The position numbers and the translations under genes were made by a program. From NCBI RefSeq assembly GCF_002250505.1, contig NZ_NJGY01000001.1:2499066-2563065 (forward strand): a stretch of DNA of 64,000 bases. The letters run 5' to 3'. The stretch's first letter is position 1, and every line of letters starts with the position of its first letter. Under the pieces are notes generated by a model, which saw only the letters and a list, made by a program, of their open reading frames with translations, ran no database searches and was not told the origin of the DNA. This DNA comes from Janthinobacterium sp. PC23-8. Lineage in GTDB: Bacteria > Pseudomonadota > Gammaproteobacteria > Burkholderiales > Burkholderiaceae_D. Shown here piece after piece: positions 27,407 to 35,882 of this stretch.

Positions 27407-27606
27407 GCGTCGCCGATACGCTGCTCAGGGTTACCCCACGAGGCTTGCGTTGTTATCCTTTTCAAACCGGTTCATCATGTTGTTGATGGTAAAAAAGCAC
27501 GGCTCCCGACTTCGTCACCGTCACACGCAGCGAGCTTGAGTGCGTCGTGTTGATGCCATGGGAACGGCATCGCGGCGTTGGCCGCATGCCACCACCGGTG
27601 TGGCAC

Positions 27607-28466
27607 CTAAACTACCGCACAGCTCAAGGACTCGGGCCGCCGCGCAAGCAGATCAGACAGTCGTTGAAGACCGGCCTGCAAGCGTGCGCGGTCCTTGATG
27701 CTGCCCAACGAGATACGGATTGCATTGACCGAGACGCTGCCCGTGGCGAATGCTTGCGCCGGCGTGACCGCGATGCCGTGGCTGTCGGCCGCACGCGCAA
27801 CCTGCGGGGAATGCCAGTATGCCAGCAACGCCAGCCATACGTGCAGGCCGTCACCAAAGCCGCTGTACCGCCCCGCCAGGATATCGCGCGCCATCCGGTG
27901 GCGCAGGCGCGCCTCCTTGCGTACGCCTTCCATCAAGCGGTCAGCCGAGCCGTCGAATATCCACTGCGTGGCCAGGGCGGCCGCCAGGGGAGCGGCCATC
28001 AATGCAAATGACCTGAGCGCGGCCAGGAAACGTTCGCGCTCGTGCGGCTCGAGTATCAGCACGAAGGCAAGCCGCAAGCCGGGCGTCAGGCATTTCGACA
28101 GGGTGGAGATGTAAAACACCTGTTGCGGCGCAAACGTGACGATCGGCGGCGGCGGGGCATCGGCAAGCAGCCAATAGGGATCGTCCTCGACGATGCGTAC
28201 ACGGCAGCGCTGCGCGACGCTGGCGAGCTCCTGGCGCCGGCGCGCTGGCATGGTGATGGCGGTCGGGTTCTGCAAGGTGGGTTGAGGTAGACCATCCCGG
28301 GCTTGTGCTGGCGGCACGCTTGCTCCAGCATCTCGGGCACCATGCCGTGCTGGTCCGCTTCCACCGCAATGATGTGCCGTCCGAATTGGGTGGCTGCGGC
28401 GAGCAAGCCGGGGTAGCTCATGGGTGTTGGCGCCGACGTCAAATTGATCCAGGCTGCCGATTCCAA
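27607..28466 (-). pseudogene. Broken MocR-type (GntR-aminotransferase) regulator gene
   Basis: Bases about 28466-28285 encode SYPGLLAAATQFGRHIIAVEADQHGMVPEML...GMVYLNP in one frame, and 28290-27607 continue in another frame as PTLQNPTAITMPARRRQELA... This is the aminotransferase-like domain of a MocR regulator with a single frameshift near 28285. The PLP lysine site (STLSKCLTPGLRLAF) is intact, and the C-terminal end is complete. The GntR helix-turn-helix and the start of the aminotransferase domain are missing. The break at the 5' side coincides with an IS-like inverted repeat at 28466. Non-functional. Confidence 0.75.
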
Positions 28467-28558
28467 CTGACCCAACTCAAAATCTCTGGAACCGTTGCTG
28501 CACGCGGGTTTGCTGGCTATGGACGTGGGTTACCAAAAATCGGCAGCTTGGGTCAAAA
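28466..28558. mobile_element. Short inverted-repeat segment, possible IS scar
   Basis: CTGACCCAAC near 28466 and CTTGGGTCAA near 28550 are inverted copies of TGACCCAA about 75 bp apart. They enclose sequence that matches neither the MocR fragment nor the downstream gene. The segment lies exactly where the MocR gene is truncated. No transposase is present, so this is at most a residual end or MITE-like piece. Confidence 0.35.
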
Positions 28559-28770
28559 AATCGTCGGCGCCAACAACATGTGACAGTCCGCTCGCGAAGA
28601 GTATCCAAATCGGCAAATCAATCACAATTGCGAACTTGAATAGATACGGTAAATTTCCAAAATGTATGTGTAGTGACAATTGTTGAGTATTAGAAAATAA
28701 TTTAATGCTACTCTGCTAACAGCGTGCGCGATGCTGTCCGCGTGACGGCTTTCCGATAGCTACAACAAAG
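28559..28770. other. AT-rich non-coding stretch before the two-gene envelope cassette
   Basis: No gene is seen. The sequence is markedly AT-rich (for example around 28660-28710) compared with the chromosome and probably carries the promoter for the gene at 28780. No transposon left end matching the repeats at 31314-31383 could be found here. Confidence 0.5.
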
Positions 28771-28779
28771 GTGCACATC

Positions 28780-29739
28780 ATGAAAGTCCATATCAAGTGT
28801 GGTGTAGCGGTGGCGACGTTGCTTAGTGTGTCGAACGCCTTGGCGGCGTCCAGTTGCGGACGGGCACCGTACACGGTCGAGATGAAAGATTATGGCGGCG
28901 AGGTCCGGGCCAATCTCTGGGACGGTGCGCTGAAGAATATTCAGCGTAAGACCGATGGCGGGCTTACCGCAGTGGCCGGTGGCGCCCTGGTACGCACGGC
29001 CTATTCAGGTTCGATGGCGCAGTCGACGCAGCAGTTAATGCGCTTCTACGCCTGTCGAATCCGCGAGCAAATCGAGATCGACGTGAAAGATCCAACTGCA
29101 AAGACGACGGCTTTACGGCAGCTAGAGTCGGCCCAGATGGTCATGACCGAACGTCTGTCTGACATGCTTGACCCCGATGTCTTGAATTCATTGTCCGAAA
29201 AGCAGAAGCAGCGCGAGCTACTCAGAAATGTCACACGCCGTCCTGAAGATCCCACCATCGACCTCAAGATTTTTGACAAGGCGCTCGCAGATATCAAAGA
29301 AGATATGTTCATCCGATCCGAGATGAAGAGTTTGTATGCCAGTGCCGAGCTGCCTGGTGTCGCGAACATTGGGGCATGCGGCGGCGCCCTGCGCGACGTC
29401 ATTGCATCGACGACCGGCCCGATTCAGATTGGACTGGCCGACTTCCGCGCCAACTTCCGCTACATGGTCGATGGCAGTGCAGAAGGCATACGCTGGGCGT
29501 TTCAAAATATTTTTTTGCACGCAGTGCAAGCCGCTCCAGTAGCACTTCCCGTCAGAGATTACGCCTCCATATTCAAGAACTGTTCCGCCGTTGAAGCCGG
29601 TGTGAAACAGGTCAAGGCAACCGCAGTGGGGATTCCAGAAGTGCAGTTGGATCCGAACACGCCAGGAGCAGTGCCACCCTTTCCGGCACCAACGGTGCCC
29701 GCCACGGCACCGCAGACAGCGCCACCCAATCCCGTGTAA
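28780..29739 (+). CDS. Secreted protein of unknown function (first gene of envelope cassette)
   Basis: This 319-residue protein starts at ATG 28780, supported by AAAGG eight bases upstream. A signal peptide (IKCGVAVATLLSVSNALAAS) precedes a mature, largely helical protein with four Cys: near the mature N-terminus, in RFYACRIREQIEI, in NIGACGGALRD and in FKNCSAVEAG. These could form two disulfides. The C-terminal 30 residues are Pro/Ala/Thr-rich, like a linker or wall-spanning tail. No domain is recognised. It is followed 63 bp later by an OmpA-type lipoprotein gene on the same strand, and both have lower GC than the chromosome around them. A joint envelope role is inferred from layout only. 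Confidence 0.7.
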   Translation: MKVHIKCGVAVATLLSVSNALAASSCGRAPYTVEMKDYGGEVRANLWDGALKNIQRKTDGGLTAVAGGALVRTAYSGSMAQSTQQLMRFYACRIREQIEIDVKDPTAKTTALRQLESAQMVMTERLSDMLDPDVLNSLSEKQKQRELLRNVTRRPEDPTIDLKIFDKALADIKEDMFIRSEMKSLYASAELPGVANIGACGGALRDVIASTTGPIQIGLADFRANFRYMVDGSAEGIRWAFQNIFLHAVQAAPVALPVRDYASIFKNCSAVEAGVKQVKATAVGIPEVQLDPNTPGAVPPFPAPTVPATAPQTAPPNPV

Positions 29740-29802
29740 GCGTAGGTATGTGGAGCGCGTCGGCAAGCGCGCTTATTTCATCATTGAGATTGCAGAGGTC
29801 CC

Positions 29803-31026
29803 ATGAGACAACTCTTCCTATTTTTGGCCGTCGCCACACTTAGCGCGTGCTCGCACTTGCAGGCTCTGCTGCCCGAAAACCAAATCGTGGCTGCCAAATG
29901 TACCAATATTGATTCGCTGATACGAAAAAATGTCTCTGCAGGAATCAACGGAAATTTCGCCATAGCCGCCGGCGGCATGAGCTATGTGAGCCAGTCGCCG
30001 CAGATATCAAATTTGCAAGCGACGATTCTGGTTCAGACCAACCAAGCTTGCCGCTCTTGGGCCCTGGGCGGAATGAGTACGGAAAAATGGAACGAGTTTC
30101 TAGACCACCGGTTGGCAGCATCGATCGCCTTGAGCGGAGTTGAAGACAAGGCTGCAGTCGGCAAAGTCATTGGTGAGGTTATCGCCATGGGCACCGCCGA
30201 GGATAGCGCAGTTGAACCCGGCGTGCAGGCCAAGCGGGTCGAGCAGATTTTGGAAGAGCGCGCCCGATTCCAGGAACAAGGCCTAGAAGACGTGCGTCAA
30301 ACCTTGGAACGTCAGTATGCGGACGTCAGGGAAGCCATCGACAAGAAGCTCACCAGCATCGATCGCATTTCTGCGCAAACTGGTGCGCAATCCCTGCTGC
30401 TGCAAAACGCGATTGCGAATTTGTCCACCAGTGGAGTGCCACTCGATAGCGCCACCTTGGCGCGAATGAAAGAGTTACGGGACCGCTTAACTGAGCGGGA
30501 AAGCAATGGCGGCGCATCCGATACGGCAGCCATCCTGTCGGAACTGCAGCGCTTGAAGCGCGGGGAGGAGCACCACGCGCATTTGGAGCCAATTTCGACC
30601 TTAGAGCCCGCAGACCGAGCCAACCTCAATACGCTGGCAGCGTGGGTCGCGCAGCAGCAGGCCCATGTAAAGGAAAGATTGACGCCACCGATCCAGGGAC
30701 AAGTGCTCCTCCCCGACGTCACCGTCCACTTTGGCGTGGCTGATACGGAGACGACGTACAGCGGCCTGGATGCTTTGCGTGGCTTACTGCAACAGTTTGC
30801 AGGGCAAGCGCTGGTGGCAGAGGTTGAGGGCTATAGCGATACCTCAGGCAACAGCCGTGCCAATCTAATCCTCAGTGAGCGGCGTGCGCTGCTGGTCAGG
30901 GACGCTTTGCTTGAACAGCCTAACATTACAGTGCGCAGTGCCGTCGGCAAAGGGGCAACTGTGCAATTCGGCCAGCGCGCGGCGCAGAACCGTGTGGTGG
31001 TGGTGCGACTGCGCAGCGTACTGTAG
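29803..31026 (+). CDS. OmpA-domain lipoprotein with central coiled coil (second gene of envelope cassette)
   Basis: This 407-residue lipoprotein has the lipobox LSAC (Cys about residue 16) and a globular N-terminal region to about 130. A long coiled coil follows (about 145-270, with RVEQILEERARFQEQGLEDVR... TLERQYADVREAI). The C-terminal OmpA-like peptidoglycan-binding domain (about 300-405) has LVAEVEGYSDTSGNSRANL, LSERRALLVRDALL and RAAQNRVVVVRLR. It would be anchored in the outer membrane and clamp peptidoglycan. The N-terminal part shares a loose AGG...Q...ACR pattern with the upstream secreted protein, so the two may be distant relatives or partners. Confidence 0.85.
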   Translation: MRQLFLFLAVATLSACSHLQALLPENQIVAAKCTNIDSLIRKNVSAGINGNFAIAAGGMSYVSQSPQISNLQATILVQTNQACRSWALGGMSTEKWNEFLDHRLAASIALSGVEDKAAVGKVIGEVIAMGTAEDSAVEPGVQAKRVEQILEERARFQEQGLEDVRQTLERQYADVREAIDKKLTSIDRISAQTGAQSLLLQNAIANLSTSGVPLDSATLARMKELRDRLTERESNGGASDTAAILSELQRLKRGEEHHAHLEPISTLEPADRANLNTLAAWVAQQQAHVKERLTPPIQGQVLLPDVTVHFGVADTETTYSGLDALRGLLQQFAGQALVAEVEGYSDTSGNSRANLILSERRALLVRDALLEQPNITVRSAVGKGATVQFGQRAAQNRVVVVRLRSVL

Positions 31027-31104
31027 CGTCAAGCAACGTGAGGATCGTGGAATGCTAAGCGAAAATCTGGTTATGAATACGGCTTGCTATAGAGAGGCAT
31101 GTGC

Positions 31105-31227
31105 ATGAACGACACAAACGACACACAGCGGCAGGACTTTTATCCTCACGGACCCAGTCCGCGTCCAAGAGCGGACAGCCAAAGCAATCGCGTCAGTCCT
31201 GATTTCCGTTCACAGTGGAGTCTTTGA
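31105..31227 (+). CDS. Possible 40-residue hydrophilic peptide
   Basis: The frame starts at ATG 31105 with GAGAGG 8-13 bases upstream and encodes a polar peptide beginning MNDTNDTQRQDFYPHG and ending SQWSL. It lies 78 bp after the OmpA-lipoprotein gene and inside the presumed Tn7-like element. No homology is recognised. Support is limited to the start signal. Confidence 0.3.
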   Translation: MNDTNDTQRQDFYPHGPSPRPRADSQSNRVSPDFRSQWSL

Positions 31228-31246
31228 AACGACAGCGTCGCGGCAT

Positions 31247-31286
31247 TAAAAAGCCCATGTGACCAGATCAAGGCAAACATGGGCTT
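31247..31286 (-). terminator. Hairpin with T run on the minus strand, facing glmS
   Basis: AAGCCCATGT (31251-31260) and ACATGGGCTT (31277-31286) form a 10-bp perfect stem with a 16-base loop. Read on the minus strand the stem is followed by TTTTT. It would stop transcription coming from glmS before it enters the cassette. Confidence 0.65.
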
Positions 31287-31313
31287 CAACGAATGGCAAG
31301 TAGCCAAGGCCAC

Positions 31314-31383
31314 TTGTGTCAAACTTTATTGTTTTGTGTCAGACTTTATTGTTTTGTGTCGAACTTAATTGTTTGTCGACACA
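31314..31383 (-). mobile_element. Right end of a Tn7-like transposon at the glmS attachment site
   Basis: Three tandem 20-bp units (TTGTGTCAAACTTTATTGTT, then TTGTGTCAGACTTTATTGTT, then TTGTGTCGAACTTAATTGTT) end in TGTCGACACA. On the minus strand the unit reads AACAATAAAGTYTGACACAA, close to TnsB-binding repeats of Tn7 ends, which share the ACAATAAAGT core. The outermost TGT lies at 31383, 25 bp from the glmS stop codon (31408), the classical attTn7 insertion point. No tnsABCD genes are present in the window and no matching left end was found, so this is a remnant or a non-autonomous element. Confidence 0.8.
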
Positions 31384-31407
31384 ACTCGCTTCCCACCTGC
31401 TGAACGC

Positions 31408-33237
31408 TTACTCCACCGTCACCGACTTCGCCAGATTCCTCGGCTTGTCCACATCGGTGCCACGCGCCAGCGCCGTGTGGTAGGCCAGCAATTGCAGCGC
31501 CACCACGTGCAGGATCGGGGACAGCACGCCGTAGTGTTCCGGCAGGCGGATCACGTGCAGGCCTTCGCCCGAGCTGATGTGCGAATCGACGTCGGCGAAG
31601 ACGTACAGCTGGCCGCCGCGGGCGCGTACTTCCTGCATGTTCGATTTGAGTTTTTCGATCAGGGCGTCGTTCGGGGCGATGGTGACGACCGGCATTTCGT
31701 TGGTCACCAGGGCCAGCGGGCCGTGCTTGAGTTCACCGGCCGGGTAGGCCTCGGCGTGGATATAGGAAATCTCTTTCAGTTTCAGCGCGCCTTCCAGGGC
31801 GATCGGGTAGTGCATGCCGCGCCCTAAAAAGAGGGCGTTTTCCTTGCGGGCGAACTCTTCGGACCAGGCGATGATCTGCGGCTCCAGCGCCAGCACCGAG
31901 GCGATCGCCACCGGCAGGTGACGCATGGCTTTCAGGTGGGCCGCTTCTTCTTCTTCGGTCAGGTGACCGTTGACTTGCGCCAGGCACAGGGTCAGCAGGA
32001 ACAGACCGGCCAGCTGGGTGGTAAATGCCTTGGTCGAGGCGACGCCCACTTCCACGCCGGCGCGGGTGATGTAGGCCAGCGCGCATTCGCGCACCATGGC
32101 GCTGGTGGCCACGTTGCAGATCGTCAGCGTGTGGTGCATGCCCAGGCTGCGCGCATGTTTCAGGGCGGCCAGGGTATCGGCCGTTTCGCCGCTTTGCGAA
32201 ATGGTGACGATCAGGGTGTTCGGATGCGGCACGCTGTCACGGTAGCGGTATTCGCTGGCCACTTCCACGCTGACAGGCACTTTGGCGATCGATTCGATCC
32301 AGTACTTGGCGGTCATGCCGGCATACGAGCTGGTGCCGCAGGCCAGGATCAGCACGCGGTCGATCTGCTTGAAGATTTTATAGGCGTCGTCGCCGAACAG
32401 CTCGGGCATGATGCCCGTCACGCCTTCGAGCGTATCGCCGATGGCGCGCGGCTGCTCGAAGATTTCTTTCTGCATGTAATGGCGGTAAGGACCCAGTTCG
32501 GCCGCGCCGGTGTGGGCGTGCACGGTCTTGACTTCGCGCTCGACCGGCTTGCCGTCGACATCGACGATCCAGACGCGCGACAGTTGCAGGTCGACCACAT
32601 CGCCTTCTTCCAGGTAGATGATCTGGTTGGTGGTGCCGGCCAGCGCCATGGCGTCGGAGGCGACAAAGTTTTCACCCTCGCCCAGGCCGACGATCAGCGG
32701 CGAACCCTGGCGCGCGGCGACCACGCGGTGCGGTTCGTCGCGGCAGAAAACGGCAATCGCATAGGCGCCGTCGAGGCGCTTGACGGCTTGTTGTACCGTC
32801 TCGAACAGGTCGCCGTTATACATGTGCTCGACCAGGTGGGCGATGACTTCGGTGTCGGTCTGGCTCTGGAACACATAGCCGAGGGCCGTCAGTTCGGCGC
32901 GCAGTTCGTCGTGGTTTTCGATGATGCCGTTATGCACCAGCGCGACGCGAGGATTTTCTTCGTTGGGCGAAAAATGCGGGTGGGCATTGAAGGATACCGG
33001 TGCGCCATGCGTGGCCCAGCGCGTGTGAGCGATGCCCGTAAAGCCGCTCACGCCTTCTTCGGCGATCTGCTTTTCCAGTTCGGCCACGCGCGCGGTCGAG
33101 CGCGAACGTTGCAAGCGGCCATCGGTGTGCAGCGCGATGCCGCAGGAATCGTAGCCGCGGTATTCCAGGCGTTTCAGGCCTTCGACCAGGATAGGGGTGA
33201 TATTACGTTGCGCTACCGCGCCGACAATGCCGCACAT
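31408..33237 (-). CDS. glmS: Glutamine-fructose-6-phosphate aminotransferase (isomerising)
   Basis: This 609-residue enzyme makes glucosamine-6-phosphate, the first step to UDP-GlcNAc for peptidoglycan and LPS. The N-terminal glutaminase has the nucleophile Cys2 in [11 protein letters not shown] and the RWATHG loop. Two SIS domains follow, with [31 protein letters not shown] and the C-terminal [13 protein letters not shown]. Its 3' end is the recognition site of TnsD-type proteins, which explains the transposon end just downstream. glmU of the same pathway lies 3 kb away on the same strand. Confidence 0.97.
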   Translation of the reverse strand: MCGIVGAVAQRNITPILVEGLKRLEYRGYDSCGIALHTDGRLQRSRSTARVAELEKQIAEEGVSGFTGIAHTRWATHGAPVSFNAHPHFSPNEENPRVALVHNGIIENHDELRAELTALGYVFQSQTDTEVIAHLVEHMYNGDLFETVQQAVKRLDGAYAIAVFCRDEPHRVVAARQGSPLIVGLGEGENFVASDAMALAGTTNQIIYLEEGDVVDLQLSRVWIVDVDGKPVEREVKTVHAHTGAAELGPYRHYMQKEIFEQPRAIGDTLEGVTGIMPELFGDDAYKIFKQIDRVLILACGTSSYAGMTAKYWIESIAKVPVSVEVASEYRYRDSVPHPNTLIVTISQSGETADTLAALKHARSLGMHHTLTICNVATSAMVRECALAYITRAGVEVGVASTKAFTTQLAGLFLLTLCLAQVNGHLTEEEEAAHLKAMRHLPVAIASVLALEPQIIAWSEEFARKENALFLGRGMHYPIALEGALKLKEISYIHAEAYPAGELKHGPLALVTNEMPVVTIAPNDALIEKLKSNMQEVRARGGQLYVFADVDSHISSGEGLHVIRLPEHYGVLSPILHVVALQLLAYHTALARGTDVDKPRNLAKSVTVE

Positions 33238-33349
33238 GAGAAACCTCGAATTGAAAATTAATTAATGCAAGCATGCTAATGCAGAGTGGATGAAATAAGC
33301 TTTCTAAATTCATGTATTTTTGATTCAATATTTCGTGTATATTCTGTGA

Positions 33350-33364
33350 TGAAATATTATTTCA
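33350..33364. promoter_or_regulatory. Palindrome in the glmS/lrp divergent region, candidate Lrp-type operator
   Basis: TGAAATATTATTTCA is a perfect 15-bp palindrome located 35 bp before the Lrp-type start codon, inside a 160-bp very AT-rich divergent region. Lrp/AsnC proteins bind such AT-rich palindromes and commonly autoregulate. Assignment is inference. Confidence 0.4.
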
Positions 33365-33398
33365 TTTAATTAAAATTTTTTTGCTAATTCATTAAATC

Positions 33399-33872
33399 AT
33401 GAGCGAAATCACTATCCTTCTTGACGACATTGATCGGCGCATCCTGAATGCCTTGCAAGTTGATGCATCACAAACCAACAGCGAGTTGGCGCGACTGGTC
33501 CATGTCTCGGCGCCCACTTGCCTGCGCAGGGTCAAGCACCTGACCGACAGCGGCGTCATCGAGCGGCAGGTGGCCATAGTCGCGCCGCAACGGATAGGAC
33601 CCAGTCTGACGGCCGTGGTCGAGATCACGCTCGATGTGCAGGCGGCCGAACGCATGGCCGAATTCGAACAACTGGTGGCTGGCGACGCGGCCGTGCTGCA
33701 ATGCTACCGCGTCTCGCCAGGCCCCGACTTCGTGCTGATCGTGCAGGTGGCCGACATGCCCGCCTACCATGCGCTGGCGCACCGTCTGTTTGCGGCACAT
33801 GCCAATGTGCGCAATGTGAAAAGCTATTTTTCCACCTTCCGCAGCAAGTTCGAGACACGCATCGCCGTCTGA
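33399..33872 (+). CDS. Lrp/AsnC-family transcriptional regulator
   Basis: This 157-residue protein has the AsnC-type winged helix (LDDIDRRILNALQVDASQTNSELARLVHVSAPTCLRRV) and a RAM ligand-binding domain ending KSYFSTFRSKFETRIAV. It is divergent from glmS. Target and ligand are not known; autoregulation through the palindrome at 33350 is plausible. Confidence 0.92.
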   Translation: MSEITILLDDIDRRILNALQVDASQTNSELARLVHVSAPTCLRRVKHLTDSGVIERQVAIVAPQRIGPSLTAVVEITLDVQAAERMAEFEQLVAGDAAVLQCYRVSPGPDFVLIVQVADMPAYHALAHRLFAAHANVRNVKSYFSTFRSKFETRIAV

Positions 33873-34420
33873 AACAGGATCAATGCCAAGTTATCCCGAC
33901 TTGTTATCCAACTTGCGCACATGGTTATCCACAACTGCCAAAAGCAGCTTGGGCGTGCCGGGCATAGTGAGCGCCAGCAGCAGCGTGGGCGCTTGCCATG
34001 AAAAACAAGTTATCCCGACTTGTCCGCTGCTTTCCCACCCCTTGGACACAGGCTTGTGCACAGATTTACCCACAGGCAGCCTTCCGGCGAAAAGATTAAA
34101 TATCCATTCAATTCAATGACTTGAAAATTAACTCCGACTTATCCTGTATTTTCGCACAGCTTTATCCACAGCAAGAAAATACCAAACAGACATCTCGTCA
34201 TATCGCGGCCACTGGCAAGGCCAGGATCGCTGAAGCAAAAAACTTATCCCGTATTTTCCACCGCTTTTACATGGCTTATACCGGGCTTATCCCCGCATAG
34301 TCAGCATGCTTGTGCACAGGTTTATCCACACTGTAAAATAGACAATATCAAGCACAGGTAGATTTATCCCCCATTTGCCAACTGACTATCCACAAGCTTG
34401 TCCACAGCAATCGCGCACAT
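33873..34420. other. Gene-free stretch with a cluster of DnaA boxes
   Basis: About 550 bp without any supported gene. It has three perfect DnaA boxes TTATCCACA (33925-33933, 34162-34170, 34322-34330) and single-mismatch copies at 34066 (TTACCCACA), 34386 (CTATCCACA) and 34398 (TTGTCCACA). TTATCCCGACTTGT appears twice, and CTTATCCYGTATTTT is also repeated. All perfect boxes have the same orientation. It could be a DnaA-titration or regulatory locus. No DnaA-trio pattern comparable to 47.5-48.6 kb is seen. Confidence 0.65.
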
Positions 34421-34455
34421 AAAAAATGCCGCCAACCCGTGAAGGCTGGCGGCAT
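34421..34455 (-). terminator. Rho-independent terminator of glmU
   Basis: On the minus strand ATGCCGCCA pairs with TGGCGGCAT across a 12-base loop and is followed by TTTTT. It lies just after the glmU stop. Confidence 0.9.
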
Positions 34456-34476
34456 CAATCATGAAGGAGCGACAAC

Positions 34477-35853
34477 TTATTTCGGTGCTTTGACGGGACG
34501 GTGCCAGCCTTCGACCGTCATCTGCTTGGCGCGCGAGATGGTCAGCTTGCCGGCCGGCGCATCTTTCGACAAGGTGGTGCCGGCACCCAGGGTGGCGCCC
34601 TTGCCGACGGTCACCGGCGCGATCAGATGGCTGTCGCTGCCGATAAAGGCGTCGTCCTCGATCACGGTGCGCGATTTGTTGACGCCGTCGTAATTGCAGG
34701 TAATGGTGCCGGCGCCGATATTGACGCGCGAACCGATGGTAGCGTCGCCGATATAGGCCAGATGATTGGCCTTGCTGTTGGCGGCCACCTGGCTGTTCTT
34801 GACTTCGACGAAGTTACCGATATGCACTTCCTCGGCCAGCACGGTGCCGGGGCGCAGGCGCGCGTACGGCCCGATCAGCGAGCCGGCGCCGACCACCGCC
34901 TCTTCGATATGGCAGAAGGGCTTGATGTACGCGCCGGCCGCCACGGTGGCGTTGATCAGCACGTTATTTGCGCCCACGCGCACGCCGTCGCCCAGTTCCA
35001 CGCGGCCCTCGAACACGCAGCCGACGTCGATGGTGACGTCGCGTCCGCAGATCAGCTCGCCACGCACGTCGATGCGGGCCGGGTCCAGCAGAGTCACGCC
35101 GCGCTCGAGCAGGGCCAGCGCGAGATTGTTCTGGTAAATGCGTTCCAGCTGAGCCAGTTGCACCTTGCTGTTCACGCCAGCGACTTCCCATACGGCGCCA
35201 GGGTGGGCAGAAGTGACGGGCACGCCATCGGCGACGGCCTGGGCGACGATGTCGGTCAGATAGTATTCACCCTGGGCATTGTTGTTCGACAGGGCCGACA
35301 ACCAGCGTTTCAGCTGCACGGTCGGCGCGACCATGATGCCGCTGTTAATCTCGGTGATGGCACGCTCCTCGAGCGTGGCGTCCTTTTCTTCGACGATACG
35401 CACGATGGCGCCGTTCTCGCGCACGATGCGGCCCAGGCCAAAAGGATCGTCCTGCACCACCGTCAGGATCGCCAACTGGCCGTTGCCGGCCGCTTGCACC
35501 AGTTTCTGCAGGGAATCGCTGCCGGTCAGCGGCACGTCGCCGTACAGGATCAGGGTGGGTACATTATCGTCCAGCAAAGGCAACGCCTGCTGCACGGCGT
35601 GGCCGGTGCCCAGTTGCTGCGCCTGCTCGGCGGCGTCGATGGTCACGGACTGCCCGCACTTGTACTGGTCCAGCAGTTTCAGCACGGCTGCGCCCCCATG
35701 TCCGTAAATCACGCATAATCTGGACGGCGCCAAGGTGCGCGCCGTATCGATCACATGCGACAGCAGCGGCTTGCCAGCCAGTGGGTGCAACACTTTTGGC
35801 AGTGCCGACTGCATGCGTTTCCCCATACCGGCGGCGAGAATGACAACGTTCAT
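34477..35853 (-). CDS. glmU: Bifunctional GlmU (GlcN-1-P acetyltransferase / GlcNAc-1-P uridyltransferase)
   Basis: This 458-residue enzyme makes UDP-GlcNAc. The N-terminal pyrophosphorylase domain starts [20 protein letters not shown], with YGDVPLTG. The C-terminal left-handed beta helix has hexapeptide repeats and the acetyltransferase segment [22 protein letters not shown]. Length is normal. It acts two steps after glmS, which lies in the same orientation downstream, but the DnaA-box region and lrp separate them. Confidence 0.97.
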   Translation of the reverse strand: MNVVILAAGMGKRMQSALPKVLHPLAGKPLLSHVIDTARTLAPSRLCVIYGHGGAAVLKLLDQYKCGQSVTIDAAEQAQQLGTGHAVQQALPLLDDNVPTLILYGDVPLTGSDSLQKLVQAAGNGQLAILTVVQDDPFGLGRIVRENGAIVRIVEEKDATLEERAITEINSGIMVAPTVQLKRWLSALSNNNAQGEYYLTDIVAQAVADGVPVTSAHPGAVWEVAGVNSKVQLAQLERIYQNNLALALLERGVTLLDPARIDVRGELICGRDVTIDVGCVFEGRVELGDGVRVGANNVLINATVAAGAYIKPFCHIEEAVVGAGSLIGPYARLRPGTVLAEEVHIGNFVEVKNSQVAANSKANHLAYIGDATIGSRVNIGAGTITCNYDGVNKSRTVIEDDAFIGSDSHLIAPVTVGKGATLGAGTTLSKDAPAGKLTISRAKQMTVEGWHRPVKAPK

Positions 35854-35882
35854 AGTCCGTATTTATTTTATAAGTTAAGAAT

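Noticed and set aside
28559..28770. Left end of the Tn7-like element
   Set aside because: No tandem ACAATAAAGT-type repeats and no TGTGTCGACA terminus were found; weak AT-rich resemblances (for example near 28625) are not enough.
31314..31383. Considered as a small CRISPR array
   Set aside because: The repeat is only 20 bp with no spacers between copies. The copies abut, and the position 25 bp from glmS fits a transposon end.
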